Below, one piece after another: positions 41,682-50,898 of a stretch of 64,000 nt of DNA. The notes beneath the pieces are model-generated. The model was given only the letters and a program-made list of their open reading frames with translations. It was not told where the DNA came from and did no database searches. The stretch comes from Variovorax sp037204085 (lineage in GTDB: Bacteria > Pseudomonadota > Gammaproteobacteria > Burkholderiales > Burkholderiaceae_C), in assembly GCF_037204085.1 (NCBI RefSeq), contig NZ_JBBCBW010000002.1:372001-436000 (forward strand), read 5' to 3'. Positions within the stretch are counted from its first letter, which is position 1, and every line of letters begins with the position of its first letter. A program made the position numbers and the translations under genes.

Positions 41682-42563
41682 TTATTGCCGCGCGGTGCGG
41701 ATGTTCGGCGGCAGCGCCTGCGGCCAGCTGGTGCGAAATGGATTGATGTCGAGCCCGCCGCGCCGCGTGTAGCGCGCATACACCGCAAGCTTGTTCGGTT
41801 TGCAGCGGTTCCAGATGTCCGTGAAGATGCGCTCGGCACACGGCTCGTGAAACTCGTTGTGGTTGCGAAAGCTCACGATGTACGCCAGCAGGCCGGCCTG
41901 GTCGATGGCGGGCCCGCTGTAGCGGATCTGCACGCTGCCCCAGTCGGGCTGCCCGGTAACGAGGCAATTGCTCTTGAGCAGGCGGCTGGTGAGCGTTTCG
42001 TTCACCGGCGGCTGGGTGGCGTCGCTCGACAGCAGCTCGGGCGCGGGCTGGTAGTGGGTGCACTCGATGTCGAGCCGGTCGAGGTCGAGCCCGTCGAGTT
42101 CATGCACGGGCTCGCGGTCGAACATGTCGGGCGCGAGCAGCTTCACGCCAATGCCGGCGGATTGGTCGCTGCCGCGCCAGAGCGCCTCGGTCAGGTCGGT
42201 GCGCATGAGGTCACGCACGGCATCGATGCTTGCAAAAGCGGTGCTGTTGAAGCTGTTGAGGTACAGCTTGAACGACTTGCTCTCGATGATGTTGGGCGTT
42301 TCGCAGGGAATGGTGAAGTGCGCAATGGCCAGCTGCGGCTTGCCGCGCAGGTTGAGCCAGCTCACTTCGAATGCGGTCCAGAGATCGGCGCCGAAGAAAG
42401 GCAGCGCGCCGGCGGCAATGCCCATGGCCTCGCGCTGGGTGGCGCGCGCAATCGGAAAAAGCAGCGAGGGGTCGTACTTGTCCGCATAGGCCGAGGCGCG
42501 GCCCAGTTGCGACTGCTCGGGCGTGTTCGGGTTCGGGTTGGGGGGAATGTTGTCCAGGCTCAT
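41682..42563 (-). CDS. queF: NADPH-dependent 7-cyano-7-deazaguanine reductase
   Basis: This enzyme reduces preQ0 to preQ1 in queuosine biosynthesis. The 293 residues match the long (YqcD) form. CETPNIIESKSFKLYLNSFN lies in the N-terminal tunnel-fold domain with the ESKS(F)K motif. The C-terminal half has SNCLVTGQPDWGSVQIRYSG, which contains the nucleophilic Cys and the catalytic Asp. The start is the ATG at 42563, whose ATGA overlaps the stop of the upstream hydrolase, so the two are probably co-translated. The link with the hydrolase is not known. Confidence 0.97.
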   Translation of the reverse strand: MSLDNIPPNPNPNTPEQSQLGRASAYADKYDPSLLFPIARATQREAMGIAAGALPFFGADLWTAFEVSWLNLRGKPQLAIAHFTIPCETPNIIESKSFKLYLNSFNSTAFASIDAVRDLMRTDLTEALWRGSDQSAGIGVKLLAPDMFDREPVHELDGLDLDRLDIECTHYQPAPELLSSDATQPPVNETLTSRLLKSNCLVTGQPDWGSVQIRYSGPAIDQAGLLAYIVSFRNHNEFHEPCAERIFTDIWNRCKPNKLAVYARYTRRGGLDINPFRTSWPQALPPNIRTARQ

Positions 42564-43459
42564 GGCTTGTGGTGTTCTTCGGCCGCGTGCAGAAACGGGG
42601 CGATGTGATTGACGAGGATGGCGCACACCTCGGGCGGCAGGTCGTGGCCCATGCCGGGAATGCTGATGAATTTCGAGCCGGGAATTCGCTTGGCGGTGTC
42701 TTGCCCGCAGACCATCGGCACCAGCGCATCGGCTTCGCCATGCAGCACCAGCGTCGGGCATTTGATGCGCGGCAGCACTTCGGGCCGGCGCGAATCGGCG
42801 CCAATCGCGAGCATCTGGCGGAACATGCCGGCCGGGCGGTAGGCGCGGCGCATGCTGAAGGTCAGGCGCTCGGACAGCTCTTCGGTGCTTTGCGGGTAGG
42901 CGGGGCTCTGGATGAGCCTGAGCAGCTTGACGCTGTGGGCCACCAGTTCGGCCTCGCCGCCGCCCAGCGGGCGGCGCAGCAGCATGGCGGCAACGTCGCT
43001 ACGGGGCCCGGGCAGGCCGCGCGCGCCGCTCGAGCTCATGATGCTCACGAGGCGGGTCACGCGGTCGGGTGCAGCGGCGGCCAGGTGCTGCGCGATCATG
43101 CCGCCCATCGAGGCGCCAATGACGTGCGCCTGCTTGATACCCAGCGCGTCGAGCACGCCCAGCGAATCGCGCGCCATGTCTTGCAGCGTGTAGGCCGAAC
43201 GCACCTGCAGGCCGAGGCGCTGGCGGATGCTTTCCCACACGATGTTGCCGGTGCCTGCATGGTCGAAGCCCTGGCTCAGGCCGATGTCGCGGTTGTCGTG
43301 GCGCACCACGCGAAAACCCGCATCCACTAGGCCCTGCACAAAAGGCTGCGGCCAGCCGACGAGCTGCATGCCCAGGCCCATGATGAGCAAGGCGACCGGG
43401 CGCCCTTCGCCGCCGGTGTCTTCGACCTCGATCTGCAATCCGTTGGCTTGGAGCTTCAT
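42560..43459 (-). CDS. Alpha/beta hydrolase
   Basis: The 299-residue protein has an HDNRDIGLSQGFDH oxyanion region and the nucleophile elbow HVIGASMGGMIAQHLAAAAP (Ser). Asp near GEADALVP and His in GMGHDLPPEV complete a triad. It is cytoplasmic, with no signal peptide, and its stop overlaps the queF start by 4 nt. Similar hydrolases act on esters or as dienelactone-like enzymes. Substrate unknown. Confidence 0.92.
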   Translation of the reverse strand: MKLQANGLQIEVEDTGGEGRPVALLIMGLGMQLVGWPQPFVQGLVDAGFRVVRHDNRDIGLSQGFDHAGTGNIVWESIRQRLGLQVRSAYTLQDMARDSLGVLDALGIKQAHVIGASMGGMIAQHLAAAAPDRVTRLVSIMSSSGARGLPGPRSDVAAMLLRRPLGGGEAELVAHSVKLLRLIQSPAYPQSTEELSERLTFSMRRAYRPAGMFRQMLAIGADSRRPEVLPRIKCPTLVLHGEADALVPMVCGQDTAKRIPGSKFISIPGMGHDLPPEVCAILVNHIAPFLHAAEEHHKP

Positions 43460-43468
43460 GGGTTCGTT

Positions 43469-44308
43469 TTATTTGAATTCGCGTTCGCGCAGCCACTTGG
43501 TGGCCACCCACTTCTCGCCCGCGAGCACCGGTGCGCCGCCGTGCAGCGTGCGGGTGGCGGGGTCGGGTTCGTCGTAGCTGAAGAAAACGCCTGTGCCGCG
43601 CACGGGCGCCACTTCCAGGCCGACATCCGGGAAGGTGGTGGCGCCGCCCTGCTCGGGCTCCTGCAGGTACATGACCAGCGTGGCCACGCGCTGGCCGCCG
43701 CGCTTGAGAATGGTGGGCGTGCCCGGCTCGCCGGGGTCGAAGTAGTCGTAGTGCGGGCGGTACTGCGCACCGGGTGCGTAGCGCAGGATCTGCAGGCCCT
43801 CGCCAAACTCCACCGGCCAGCGCAGCAGCGCGGCAATGCGCTGCTCGAGGCGCGCGACGATTTCGTTTTCACCGCGCTCGAAGAACATGCCGTCGCTGGT
43901 GCGATCGACGTTCAGCACCTCGCCGCCGGTGCGGGTTTCAACCGTGAGCGAGCGCGCGAGCCGCACCCGCGCGGCGGCAATCAGGCCTTCGCACTCTTCG
44001 GGCGACAAGAGGTTGCCGAAGACGACCACGCGTGGATGCTGCATGGTGTGCAGCACCTGAACGCGCCGGTCGCCGGCATCGATGTAGAGCGGCGCACCTT
44101 CCAGGTTGGGGCCGGGCATGTCGGTGCGGCGCGGCTTGGAAACTTCCACATGAGGGAACCCAGCCTCGAGCTGCGCCAGCGCGAGGTCGGTGGCGGCGTC
44201 CTGCCAGCCGGCGGCGCGCATCGAGGCGCGCAGCGCGGGCACCGAATGCCCCGCCGCGAGCTGCGACACCAGCCATTCCCTCAGCTCGGGACTGATCGCC
44301 TGTGACAT
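43469..44308 (-). CDS. 2-oxoglutarate/Fe(II) oxygenase, prolyl-4-hydroxylase-like
   Basis: The 279-residue enzyme has a catalytic domain at about residues 90-275: VVVFGNLLSPEECEGLIAAA, then RTSDGMFFERGENEIVARLE, YRPHYDYFDP (Fe-binding His and Asp), and RTLHGGAPVLAGEKWVATKW (second His and 2-oxoglutarate-binding Lys). An N-terminal helical stretch (about residues 1-50) is added before the core domain. The ATG at 44308 is one base after the yaaA stop. It would hydroxylate a peptidyl or small-molecule substrate. Confidence 0.93.
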   Translation of the reverse strand: MSQAISPELREWLVSQLAAGHSVPALRASMRAAGWQDAATDLALAQLEAGFPHVEVSKPRRTDMPGPNLEGAPLYIDAGDRRVQVLHTMQHPRVVVFGNLLSPEECEGLIAAARVRLARSLTVETRTGGEVLNVDRTSDGMFFERGENEIVARLEQRIAALLRWPVEFGEGLQILRYAPGAQYRPHYDYFDPGEPGTPTILKRGGQRVATLVMYLQEPEQGGATTFPDVGLEVAPVRGTGVFFSYDEPDPATRTLHGGAPVLAGEKWVATKWLREREFK

Positions 44309-44309
44309 A

Positions 44310-45092
44310 TCAAGTCTTCCTTCTGAACACCAGCTTTTCGGCCGTCGAGGCCTCGGCGTCGAAACCATAACCTTCGAGATCGAATTTTTCCAGCGCCTTG
44401 GGCGTGGCGGCCTTGTGCAGCACCGCCCAGCGCGCCAGCAGGCCGCGGGCGCGCTTGGCGTAGAAGCTCACGATCTTGTACCTGTCGCCCTTCCATTCCT
44501 CGAACACGCATTCGACCACGCGCGCCTTGAGCACCTTCAGGTCGACCGACCGGAAGTATTCCTGCGAGGCGACGTTGACCACCACGGGCGTGCGGTCTGC
44601 CGCCAAGCGCTCATTCAAGTGCTCTGCAATGCGCGAGCCCCAGAAGGCATACAGGTCCTTGCCATGCTTGTTGGCAAGCGGCGTGCCCATCTCGAGCCGG
44701 TAGGGCTGCAACAGATCGAGCGGGCGCAGCAGGCCGTAGAGACCGCTCAGGATGCAGACATGCTCCTGCGCCCACTCCAGCTGAGCGGGCGTGAGCGACC
44801 GGGCATCGAGACCGCCGTACACGTCGCCATCGAACGCGAAGGCGGCCTGGCGGGCGTTTTTTGGCGTGCTTTTACCGGCCCAGGCGTGGTAGCGGGCCAC
44901 GTTGAGGGTGGAGAGCTTGTCCGACAGGTGCATGAGCTCCGAGATCTGCTGCGGCGACTTCTCGCGCAGCAGCTTGATCAGTTCGGCCGACGGGCCGCGG
45001 GGGGCCTCGAAATGGGGTTTGGTGGCGGGGATTTCATCGGGAACGGGCGTGTCGTAGTCGAGCGACTTCGCAGGGGAGAGCAGAAACAGCAT
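44310..45092 (-). CDS. yaaA: Peroxide stress protein YaaA
   Basis: The 260-residue protein matches YaaA/DUF328: MLFLLSPAKSLDYDTPVPDE, then LSGLYGLLRPLDLLQPYRLE and VVNVASQEYFRSVD. In E. coli YaaA lowers free iron during peroxide stress and has a DNA-binding fold. It starts at the ATG at 45092 and ends one base before the oxygenase start. The pairing with an Fe(II)/2OG oxygenase fits an iron-related role, but this is inference. Confidence 0.96.
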   Translation of the reverse strand: MLFLLSPAKSLDYDTPVPDEIPATKPHFEAPRGPSAELIKLLREKSPQQISELMHLSDKLSTLNVARYHAWAGKSTPKNARQAAFAFDGDVYGGLDARSLTPAQLEWAQEHVCILSGLYGLLRPLDLLQPYRLEMGTPLANKHGKDLYAFWGSRIAEHLNERLAADRTPVVVNVASQEYFRSVDLKVLKARVVECVFEEWKGDRYKIVSFYAKRARGLLARWAVLHKAATPKALEKFDLEGYGFDAEASTAEKLVFRRKT

Positions 45093-45167
45093 TCGCGGAA
45101 TTATCGGGCGCGCCGATGACGGGGTACCTCCCCGGTAAAATCGCCGCCATTCCCACCCTGTGACCGA

Positions 45168-45189
45168 CGGCACCCGCGGGTGCCGTTTT
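45168..45189. promoter_or_regulatory. Hairpin with T-run just before valS
   Basis: CGGCACCC-GC-GGGTGCCG is a perfect 8-bp stem (45168-45185) followed by TTTT. It has terminator form, and sits only 15 nt before the valS ATG at 45201, where it also approaches the poor Shine-Dalgarno region. It may control valS by attenuation or translation. It could also be a promoter-side stem. Confidence 0.5.
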
Positions 45190-45200
45190 GCATTCTCCCC

Positions 45201-48098
45201 ATGAGCGAATCCACCACTCCCACCGCCCAACCTGGACTGGACAGCCTGTCCAAATCGTTCGAACCCGCCGCCATCGAGGCGCACTGGGGCCCGGAGTGGG
45301 AAAAGCGCGGCTATGCCAAGGCAGGCTTCCGCGGCACCCAGCAGCCCAAGGAAGGCGCCGATTCCTTCGCCATCCAGCTGCCGCCGCCCAACGTGACGGG
45401 CACGCTGCACATGGGGCATGCGTTCAACCAGACCATCATGGACAGCCTCACGCGCTACCACCGCATGAAGGGCGACAACACGCTGTGGGTGCCGGGCACC
45501 GACCATGCGGGCATCGCAACGCAGATCGTGGTGGAGCGGCAGCTGCAGGAACAGAAGATCAGCCGGCACGACATGGGCCCCACGCCCGCCGAGGCGCGCA
45601 AGAACTTCGTTGCCAAGGTGTGGGAGTGGAAGGAAAAGAGCGGCAACACCATCACCGGCCAGATGCGCCGCATGGGCGACACGGTCGACTGGAGCCGCGA
45701 ATACTTCACGATGGACGAAGACCTGTCGAAGGTGGTCACGCAAACCTTCGTCTCGCTGTATGAAGAAGGCCTGATCTACCGCGGCAAGCGCCTGGGCAAC
45801 TGGGACCCGGTGCTCAAGACATCGGTGAGCGACCTCGAAGTCGAAAGCGAAGAGGAAGACGGCTCGCTCTGGCACATCGCCTATCCGCTCGAGGACGGCA
45901 GCGGCACGCTCACTGTTGCCACCACCCGCCCTGAAACCATGCTGGGCGACACGGCCGTGATGGTTCACCCCGAAGACGAACGCTACAAGCACCTGATCGG
46001 CCAGCGCGTGAAGCTGCCGCTGGTGGACCGTCTGATCCCCATCATTGCCGACGACTACGTCGACAAGGAATTTGGCACCGGCGTGGTCAAGGTGACGCCC
46101 GCGCACGACTACAACGACTACGCCGTGGGCCAGCGGCACAAGCTCGAGCTGATCGGCATCCTGACGCTCGATGCGACCATCAACGACAACGCGCCCGAGA
46201 AGTACCGCGGCATGGACCGCTTCGTGGCGCGCAAGGCCATCGTGGCCGACCTGGAGGCGCTCGGCCTCATGGTCGAGGTGAAGAAGCACAAGCTGATGGT
46301 GCCGCGCTGCGCGCGCTCTGGCGCCATCGTCGAGCCGATGCTCACCGACCAGTGGTACGTGGCCATGACGCGGCCGGGTGCCGACGGCACCTCGATCGCG
46401 CAGAAGGCCATCGACGTGGTGAAGACCGGCGAGGTGCGCTTCGTGCCCGAGAACTGGGTCAACACCTACAACCACTGGATGGAGAACATCCAGGACTGGA
46501 CCATTTCGCGCCAGCTCTGGTGGGGCCACCAGATTCCGGCCTGGTACGACGACGAAGGCAATGTGTACGTGGCGCACGACGAGGCGGAGGCCGAGGCCAA
46601 GGCACAGGGCAAGAAGCTGCGCCGCGACGAAGACGTGCTCGACACCTGGTATTCGTCGGCGCTGGTGCCCTTCTCTTCTCTCGGCTGGCCCGAAAAGACC
46701 AAGGACCTGGAGCTGTACCTGCCCTCGAGCGTGCTGGTAACGGGCTACGACATCATCTTCTTCTGGGTCGCCCGGATGATCATGATGACCAAGCATTTCA
46801 CCGGCAAGGTGCCGTTCAGGGACGTGTACATCCACGGCCTGGTGCGCGATGCGCAGGGCAAGAAGATGAGCAAGTCCGAAGGCAACGTGCTCGACCCGGT
46901 GGACCTGATCGACGGCATTGCGCTGCCCGAGCTGCTCGACAAGCGCACGCAGGGCCTGCGCAAGCCCGAGACCGCGCCCGCGGTGCGCAAGAACACGCAG
47001 AAAGAATTTCCGGACGGCATTCCGGCGTTCGGCGCCGATGCGCTGCGCTTTACCTTCGCGTCGCTCGCATCGCTGGGACGCAGCATCAACTTCGACAGCA
47101 AGCGCTGCGAGGGCTACCGCAACTTCTGCAACAAGCTCTGGAATGCCACGCGCTTCGTGCTGATGAATTGCGAGGGCCAGGATTGCGGCCTTCGCGAGCA
47201 CACCAAGGAAGAGTGCGCGGTCGGCGGCCCGGCCCACGGCTACCTGAAATTCAGCCGCGCCGACTTCTGGATCGCCTCGCAGCTGCAGCGCGTCGAAGCC
47301 GAAGTGGCCAAGGGCTTCGAGGAGTACCGGCTCGACAACGTAGCCAACGCCATCTACCAGTTTGCATGGGACGAGTTCTGCGACTGGTACCTGGAGATTG
47401 CCAAGGTGCAGATCCAGACCGGGGACGACTCGCAAAAGCGCGCCACGCGCCGCACGCTGATCCGCACGCTCGAAGCGCTGCTGCGGCTAGCTCATCCGGT
47501 GATTCCGTTCATCACCGAAGAGCTGTGGCAGAAGGTTGCGCCCGTGGCCGGGCGCGAGGGCGACTCGATCATGGTGGCGGCGTATCCGAAGAGCCAGCCC
47601 GAAAAGATCGACGAAGCGGCCGAGGCGCATGTGGCGCGGCTGAAGGCGCTGGTCGATGCCTGCCGCACCCTGCGCGGCGAAATGAATGTGTCGCCCGCGG
47701 TGCGCCTGCCCCTTTATGCGGTGGCCGACGATGCCGAAGGCGCGGCTTTCCTGCGCGATGCGGCGCCGGTGCTGCAGGCGCTGGCCAAGCTCAAGGAAGT
47801 GAAGGTCTTCGACGACGAGGCTTCATGGTCTGCCGCGGCCGAAGCGGCGCCCGTGGCCGTGGTCGGCTCGGCACGCCTGTGCCTGCACATGGAAATCGAC
47901 AAAGCCGCCGAACGTGCGCGCATCGGCAAGGAAATTGCTCGCATCGAGGGCGAGATCCTCAAAGTGAACAGCAAGCTGGGAAATGAGGCCTTTGTAGCTA
48001 AGGCACCGCCCGCCGTGATCGAGCAGGAACGTAAACGTCTGGCTGACTTCACGGCGATGCTGGAGCGTTTGGGCGAACAGCTTAGGCGCCTCGGCTGA
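45201..48098 (+). CDS. valS: Valyl-tRNA synthetase
   Basis: The 965-residue class I synthetase charges tRNA-Val. It has the HIGH-type motif (PPPNVTGTLHMGHAFNQTIM), KMSKS (QGKKMSKSEGNVLDPVDLID), an editing domain (TTRPETMLGDTAVMVHPEDE), and anticodon-binding and coiled-coil C-terminal parts (ARIGKEIARIEGEILKVNSK). The length is normal. I chose the ATG at 45201; a GTG at 45180 would start inside the hairpin. It is divergent from yaaA. A terminator-like hairpin is at the start. Confidence 0.98.
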   Translation: MSESTTPTAQPGLDSLSKSFEPAAIEAHWGPEWEKRGYAKAGFRGTQQPKEGADSFAIQLPPPNVTGTLHMGHAFNQTIMDSLTRYHRMKGDNTLWVPGTDHAGIATQIVVERQLQEQKISRHDMGPTPAEARKNFVAKVWEWKEKSGNTITGQMRRMGDTVDWSREYFTMDEDLSKVVTQTFVSLYEEGLIYRGKRLGNWDPVLKTSVSDLEVESEEEDGSLWHIAYPLEDGSGTLTVATTRPETMLGDTAVMVHPEDERYKHLIGQRVKLPLVDRLIPIIADDYVDKEFGTGVVKVTPAHDYNDYAVGQRHKLELIGILTLDATINDNAPEKYRGMDRFVARKAIVADLEALGLMVEVKKHKLMVPRCARSGAIVEPMLTDQWYVAMTRPGADGTSIAQKAIDVVKTGEVRFVPENWVNTYNHWMENIQDWTISRQLWWGHQIPAWYDDEGNVYVAHDEAEAEAKAQGKKLRRDEDVLDTWYSSALVPFSSLGWPEKTKDLELYLPSSVLVTGYDIIFFWVARMIMMTKHFTGKVPFRDVYIHGLVRDAQGKKMSKSEGNVLDPVDLIDGIALPELLDKRTQGLRKPETAPAVRKNTQKEFPDGIPAFGADALRFTFASLASLGRSINFDSKRCEGYRNFCNKLWNATRFVLMNCEGQDCGLREHTKEECAVGGPAHGYLKFSRADFWIASQLQRVEAEVAKGFEEYRLDNVANAIYQFAWDEFCDWYLEIAKVQIQTGDDSQKRATRRTLIRTLEALLRLAHPVIPFITEELWQKVAPVAGREGDSIMVAAYPKSQPEKIDEAAEAHVARLKALVDACRTLRGEMNVSPAVRLPLYAVADDAEGAAFLRDAAPVLQALAKLKEVKVFDDEASWSAAAEAAPVAVVGSARLCLHMEIDKAAERARIGKEIARIEGEILKVNSKLGNEAFVAKAPPAVIEQERKRLADFTAMLERLGEQLRRLG

Positions 48099-48205
48099 CA
48101 CACATGGATCGGGCCTGGGTTTAGCATGGCAACGGCGGCTTTTTGCGCCGCCGTTGACTGTAAAACCTTCTTCTTCAACCGAACGAACCGACGCCCAATT
48201 TGTCC

Positions 48206-49096
48206 ATGCCCACTCCCTCGACACGCATCCGCAAGGCCGTATTTCCTGTTGCAGGTTTCGGCACCCGCTTTCTGCCCGCCACCAAGGCGCAGCCAAAGGA
48301 AATGCTGCCCGTTGTCGACAAGCCACTCATCCAATACGCGGTTGAGGAAGCCTACGCGGCGGGCATTCGCGACATGATTTTCGTAACTGGCCGAAACAAA
48401 CGTGCCATCGAAGACCACTACGACACCGCCTACGAACTCGAGAGCCAGCTCGAAGCCAGCGGCAAGCACGCATTGCTCGAAATTGCGCGCTCCGTCATGC
48501 CCGACGACATGACCTGCTCCTACGTGCGCCAACCGCGCATGCTGGGCCTTGGCCATGCGGTGCTGTGCGCCGAACACCTGGTCGGCAACGAACCCTTTGC
48601 CGTGCTGCTGGCCGACGACTTGATGGTCGGCCCGGTGGGTGGCGCTCCGGTGCTCGCGCAGATGACGGCCGCCTTCGGCAAGCTGGGCGCCTCGGTGCTG
48701 GCAGTGCAGGAAGTGCCGCTCGAACACGTGAAGCGCTACGGCATCGTGGCGGGCGAATCCATCGGCGACGATCTCGTGAAGGTCGACCGCATGATCGAGA
48801 AGCCATCGCCCGACAAGGCACCTTCGCGCCTTGGCGTGGCGGGCCGCTACATCCTCACGCCCGGCGTGTTCGACGAAATCCGCAACCAACCCAAGGGCGC
48901 GGGCGGCGAGATCCAACTCACCGATGGCATCGCGTCGTTGATGAAGAAGGAATCGGTCTACGCCTATGCCTACAAGGGCATCCGCTACGACTGCGGTAGC
49001 AAGGAAGGCTTTCTGCAAGCTTCCGTCGAGCTTGCGCTGGCGCACCCCGAGGTGGGCGCGCAATTCCGCGAATACCTCAAGAGCCTGGAGCTCTGA
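48206..49096 (+). CDS. galU: UTP-glucose-1-phosphate uridylyltransferase
   Basis: The 296-residue enzyme makes UDP-glucose for envelope polysaccharide synthesis. The N-terminus has KAVFPVAGFGTRFLPATKAQ (nucleotide-binding loop), then PKEMLPVVDKPLIQYAVEEA. Later motifs are RQPRMLGLGHAVLCAEHLVG and GGEIQLTDGIASLMKKESVY. The start is the ATG at 48206; TTG at 48200 is also in frame. It follows valS, 107 nt apart, and ends at a terminator. Confidence 0.97.
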   Translation: MPTPSTRIRKAVFPVAGFGTRFLPATKAQPKEMLPVVDKPLIQYAVEEAYAAGIRDMIFVTGRNKRAIEDHYDTAYELESQLEASGKHALLEIARSVMPDDMTCSYVRQPRMLGLGHAVLCAEHLVGNEPFAVLLADDLMVGPVGGAPVLAQMTAAFGKLGASVLAVQEVPLEHVKRYGIVAGESIGDDLVKVDRMIEKPSPDKAPSRLGVAGRYILTPGVFDEIRNQPKGAGGEIQLTDGIASLMKKESVYAYAYKGIRYDCGSKEGFLQASVELALAHPEVGAQFREYLKSLEL

Positions 49097-49102
49097 AAGA
49101 AG

Positions 49103-49130
49103 AAAGGGCCCCACGGGGCCCTTTTCTTTT
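49103..49130. terminator. Intrinsic terminator, probably bidirectional
   Basis: A GGGCCC-CACG-GGGCCC stem (within 49106-49121) is followed by TTTTCTTTT on the plus strand and preceded by AAA-rich DNA, which gives a T-rich stretch on the minus strand. It ends galU (plus) and probably the TusA-like gene (minus). Confidence 0.85.
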
Positions 49131-49149
49131 GCCGGTCAGCTTTTGCTGC

Positions 49150-49377
49150 TCAGCGCCGCTTCAGCACGTGGATGAAATCGCTGCCGACGGTCTGCTGCTC
49201 GACCAGCTCATTGCCGGTTTGCCGCGAAAAGGCCTGAAAGTCGCGCAGCGAGCCGGGGTCGGTCGACACCACCTTCAGCAGCTGGCCGCTGGCCATGTCG
49301 TTGAGCGATTTCTTCGCCTTGAGAATGGGCAGCGGGCAGTTCAGGCCCCGCGTGTCGAGTTCGCGATCAATTTGCAT
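49150..49377 (-). CDS. TusA/SirA-family sulfur carrier protein
   Basis: The 75-residue protein has the family motif DTRGLNCPLPILKAKKSLND with the CPxP sulfur-carrying Cys. It may pass sulfur in tRNA modification or cofactor synthesis. It overlaps the Nudix gene end by 11 nt on the same strand, so coupled translation is likely. It is close to cysM, suggesting a sulfur theme. Confidence 0.93.
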   Translation of the reverse strand: MQIDRELDTRGLNCPLPILKAKKSLNDMASGQLLKVVSTDPGSLRDFQAFSRQTGNELVEQQTVGSDFIHVLKRR

Positions 49378-49945
49378 GCTTCGGCTCCTCGGGCGGCAAG
49401 TTCAGGCCGCGCCGCCGCTCTTCGTTTTCCGCCGCGGTAAAGAACACCGGCTCGTGCCCCCGGGTGCGCAGCCAGTCGGCCAGCGCATAGCCGGTGCCCG
49501 CGGGCCAGCACTTGAGATCGGGCAAGTCGTAGAGGCGATAGTCCAGCAACTCGGGCGAGAGCTTCACCTCGCCGTCGGCCACCACGTGGTACGCGATGAT
49601 GATCTGGTTCATGCGCTGGAAGTCGTACGCGCCCACGAGCTTGGTCGCGCTCACGTCGAGGTTGGTTTCTTCCTTCACCTCGCGCGCAATGCCTTCCTCA
49701 GGCGTTTCACCGGCCTCCATGAAGCCGGTGATCAGTGCGTACATCTTCACCGGCCAGGCGGCGTTTCGCGCCAGCAGCACCTGGCCGTGGTATTCGACGA
49801 TGGCCGCGAGCACGGGCGTGGGGTTGTTCCAGTGGGTGTGGCCGCAGTTGGGGCAACGCAGGCGCTCCTTGGCGCCGCCGTCTTCCATCAATGCGATCCA
49901 TTCGAGCGGCGTGGCGCAGGCCTGGCAGAACTTGGGATGGGGCAT
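49367..49945 (-). CDS. Nudix hydrolase with zinc ribbon (NudC-like)
   Basis: The 192-residue protein has an N-terminal zinc ribbon (FCQACATP...LRCPNCGHTHWNN) and a Nudix box GFMEAGETPEEGIAREVKEE. It would cleave nucleoside diphosphate linkages, possibly NADH or related compounds. It lacks the NudC SQPWPFP motif, so the exact substrate is uncertain. It lies between cysM (9 nt upstream) and the TusA-like gene (overlap). Confidence 0.94.
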   Translation of the reverse strand: MPHPKFCQACATPLEWIALMEDGGAKERLRCPNCGHTHWNNPTPVLAAIVEYHGQVLLARNAAWPVKMYALITGFMEAGETPEEGIAREVKEETNLDVSATKLVGAYDFQRMNQIIIAYHVVADGEVKLSPELLDYRLYDLPDLKCWPAGTGYALADWLRTRGHEPVFFTAAENEERRRGLNLPPEEPKHAN

Positions 49946-49954
49946 GGACTTCTG

Positions 49955-50857
49955 TCAGGCGGGGAACACGCCGGTCGAAAGATACCGGTCGCCGCGGTCG
50001 CACACCACGAACACGATGGTGGCGTTTTCGACCGTCTTCGCGACCTCGAGCGCCACCCACAGCGCACCGGCCGCGGAAATGCCGCCGAAGATGCCCTCTT
50101 CGCGCGCTAGGCGCCGGCACATTTCTTCGGCGTTGTCCTGGCTCACGCTGATTTCTTCATCGACCCGGCTCGCGTCGTAGATCTTGGGCAGGTATTCGGT
50201 CGGCCATTTGCGAATGCCCGGAATGCGCGAGCCTTCGGCCGGCTGCGCGCCGATGATGCGCACCGCGGAGTTCTTCTCTTTGAGGAAGCGCGAAACGCCG
50301 GTGATGGTGCCGGTGGTGCCCATGGCGCTCACGAAATGCGTGATCTTGCCCTTGGTGTCGGCCCAGATCTCGGGGCCGGTGGTCTCGTAGTGAATGCGCG
50401 GGTTGTCGGCGTTGGCGAACTGGTCGAGCACCCGGCCCTTGCCTTGCGCCACCATCTGCTCGGCGAGGTCTCGCGCGTATTCCATGCCGCCGCTCTTGGG
50501 CGTGAGCACCAGTTCGGCGCCGAAGGCCTTCATGGTCTGGGCGCGTTCCACGGACAGGTCCTCCGGCATGATCAGCACCATGCGGTAGCCCTTGATGGCC
50601 GCAGCCATGGCCAGCGCGATACCGGTGTTGCCCGAGGTGGCTTCGATCAGCGTGTCGCCAGGCTTGATTTCACCGCGCTCCTCGGCGCGCTTGATCATCG
50701 AGAGGGCGGGCCGGTCTTTGACCGAACCCGCGGGATTGTTGCCTTCCAGCTTGCCGAGGATCACGTTGCCGCGCTTGGCGTTTTCGGCGGCATCGATGCG
50801 TTGCAGTGCCACCAGGGGGGTCTTGCCGATGGCGTCTTCGATCGTCGGATAATTCAT
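49955..50857 (-). CDS. cysM: Cysteine synthase B
   Basis: The 300-residue PLP enzyme makes cysteine from O-acetylserine and thiosulfate or sulfide. NNPAGSVKDRPALSMIKRAE contains the PLP Lys, EATSGNTGIALAMAAAIKGY binds the substrate carboxylate, and VSAMGTTGTITGVSRFLKEK binds PLP phosphate. The sequence resembles CysM more than CysK. The ATG at 50857 is chosen; the frame opens earlier but into the divergent tRNA region. It is the first gene of a minus-strand cysM-Nudix-TusA group. Confidence 0.95.
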   Translation of the reverse strand: MNYPTIEDAIGKTPLVALQRIDAAENAKRGNVILGKLEGNNPAGSVKDRPALSMIKRAEERGEIKPGDTLIEATSGNTGIALAMAAAIKGYRMVLIMPEDLSVERAQTMKAFGAELVLTPKSGGMEYARDLAEQMVAQGKGRVLDQFANADNPRIHYETTGPEIWADTKGKITHFVSAMGTTGTITGVSRFLKEKNSAVRIIGAQPAEGSRIPGIRKWPTEYLPKIYDASRVDEEISVSQDNAEEMCRRLAREEGIFGGISAAGALWVALEVAKTVENATIVFVVCDRGDRYLSTGVFPA

Positions 50858-50898
50858 GGCAGCCACTGTGCCATAATTTTGGGCTTCCTTCCGGATGT

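Noticed and set aside
45093..47435. Minus-strand extension of the yaaA frame to 1041 codons
   Set aside because: The part beyond 45092 is antisense to valS and resembles no protein; yaaA starts at its normal MLFLLSPAKS.
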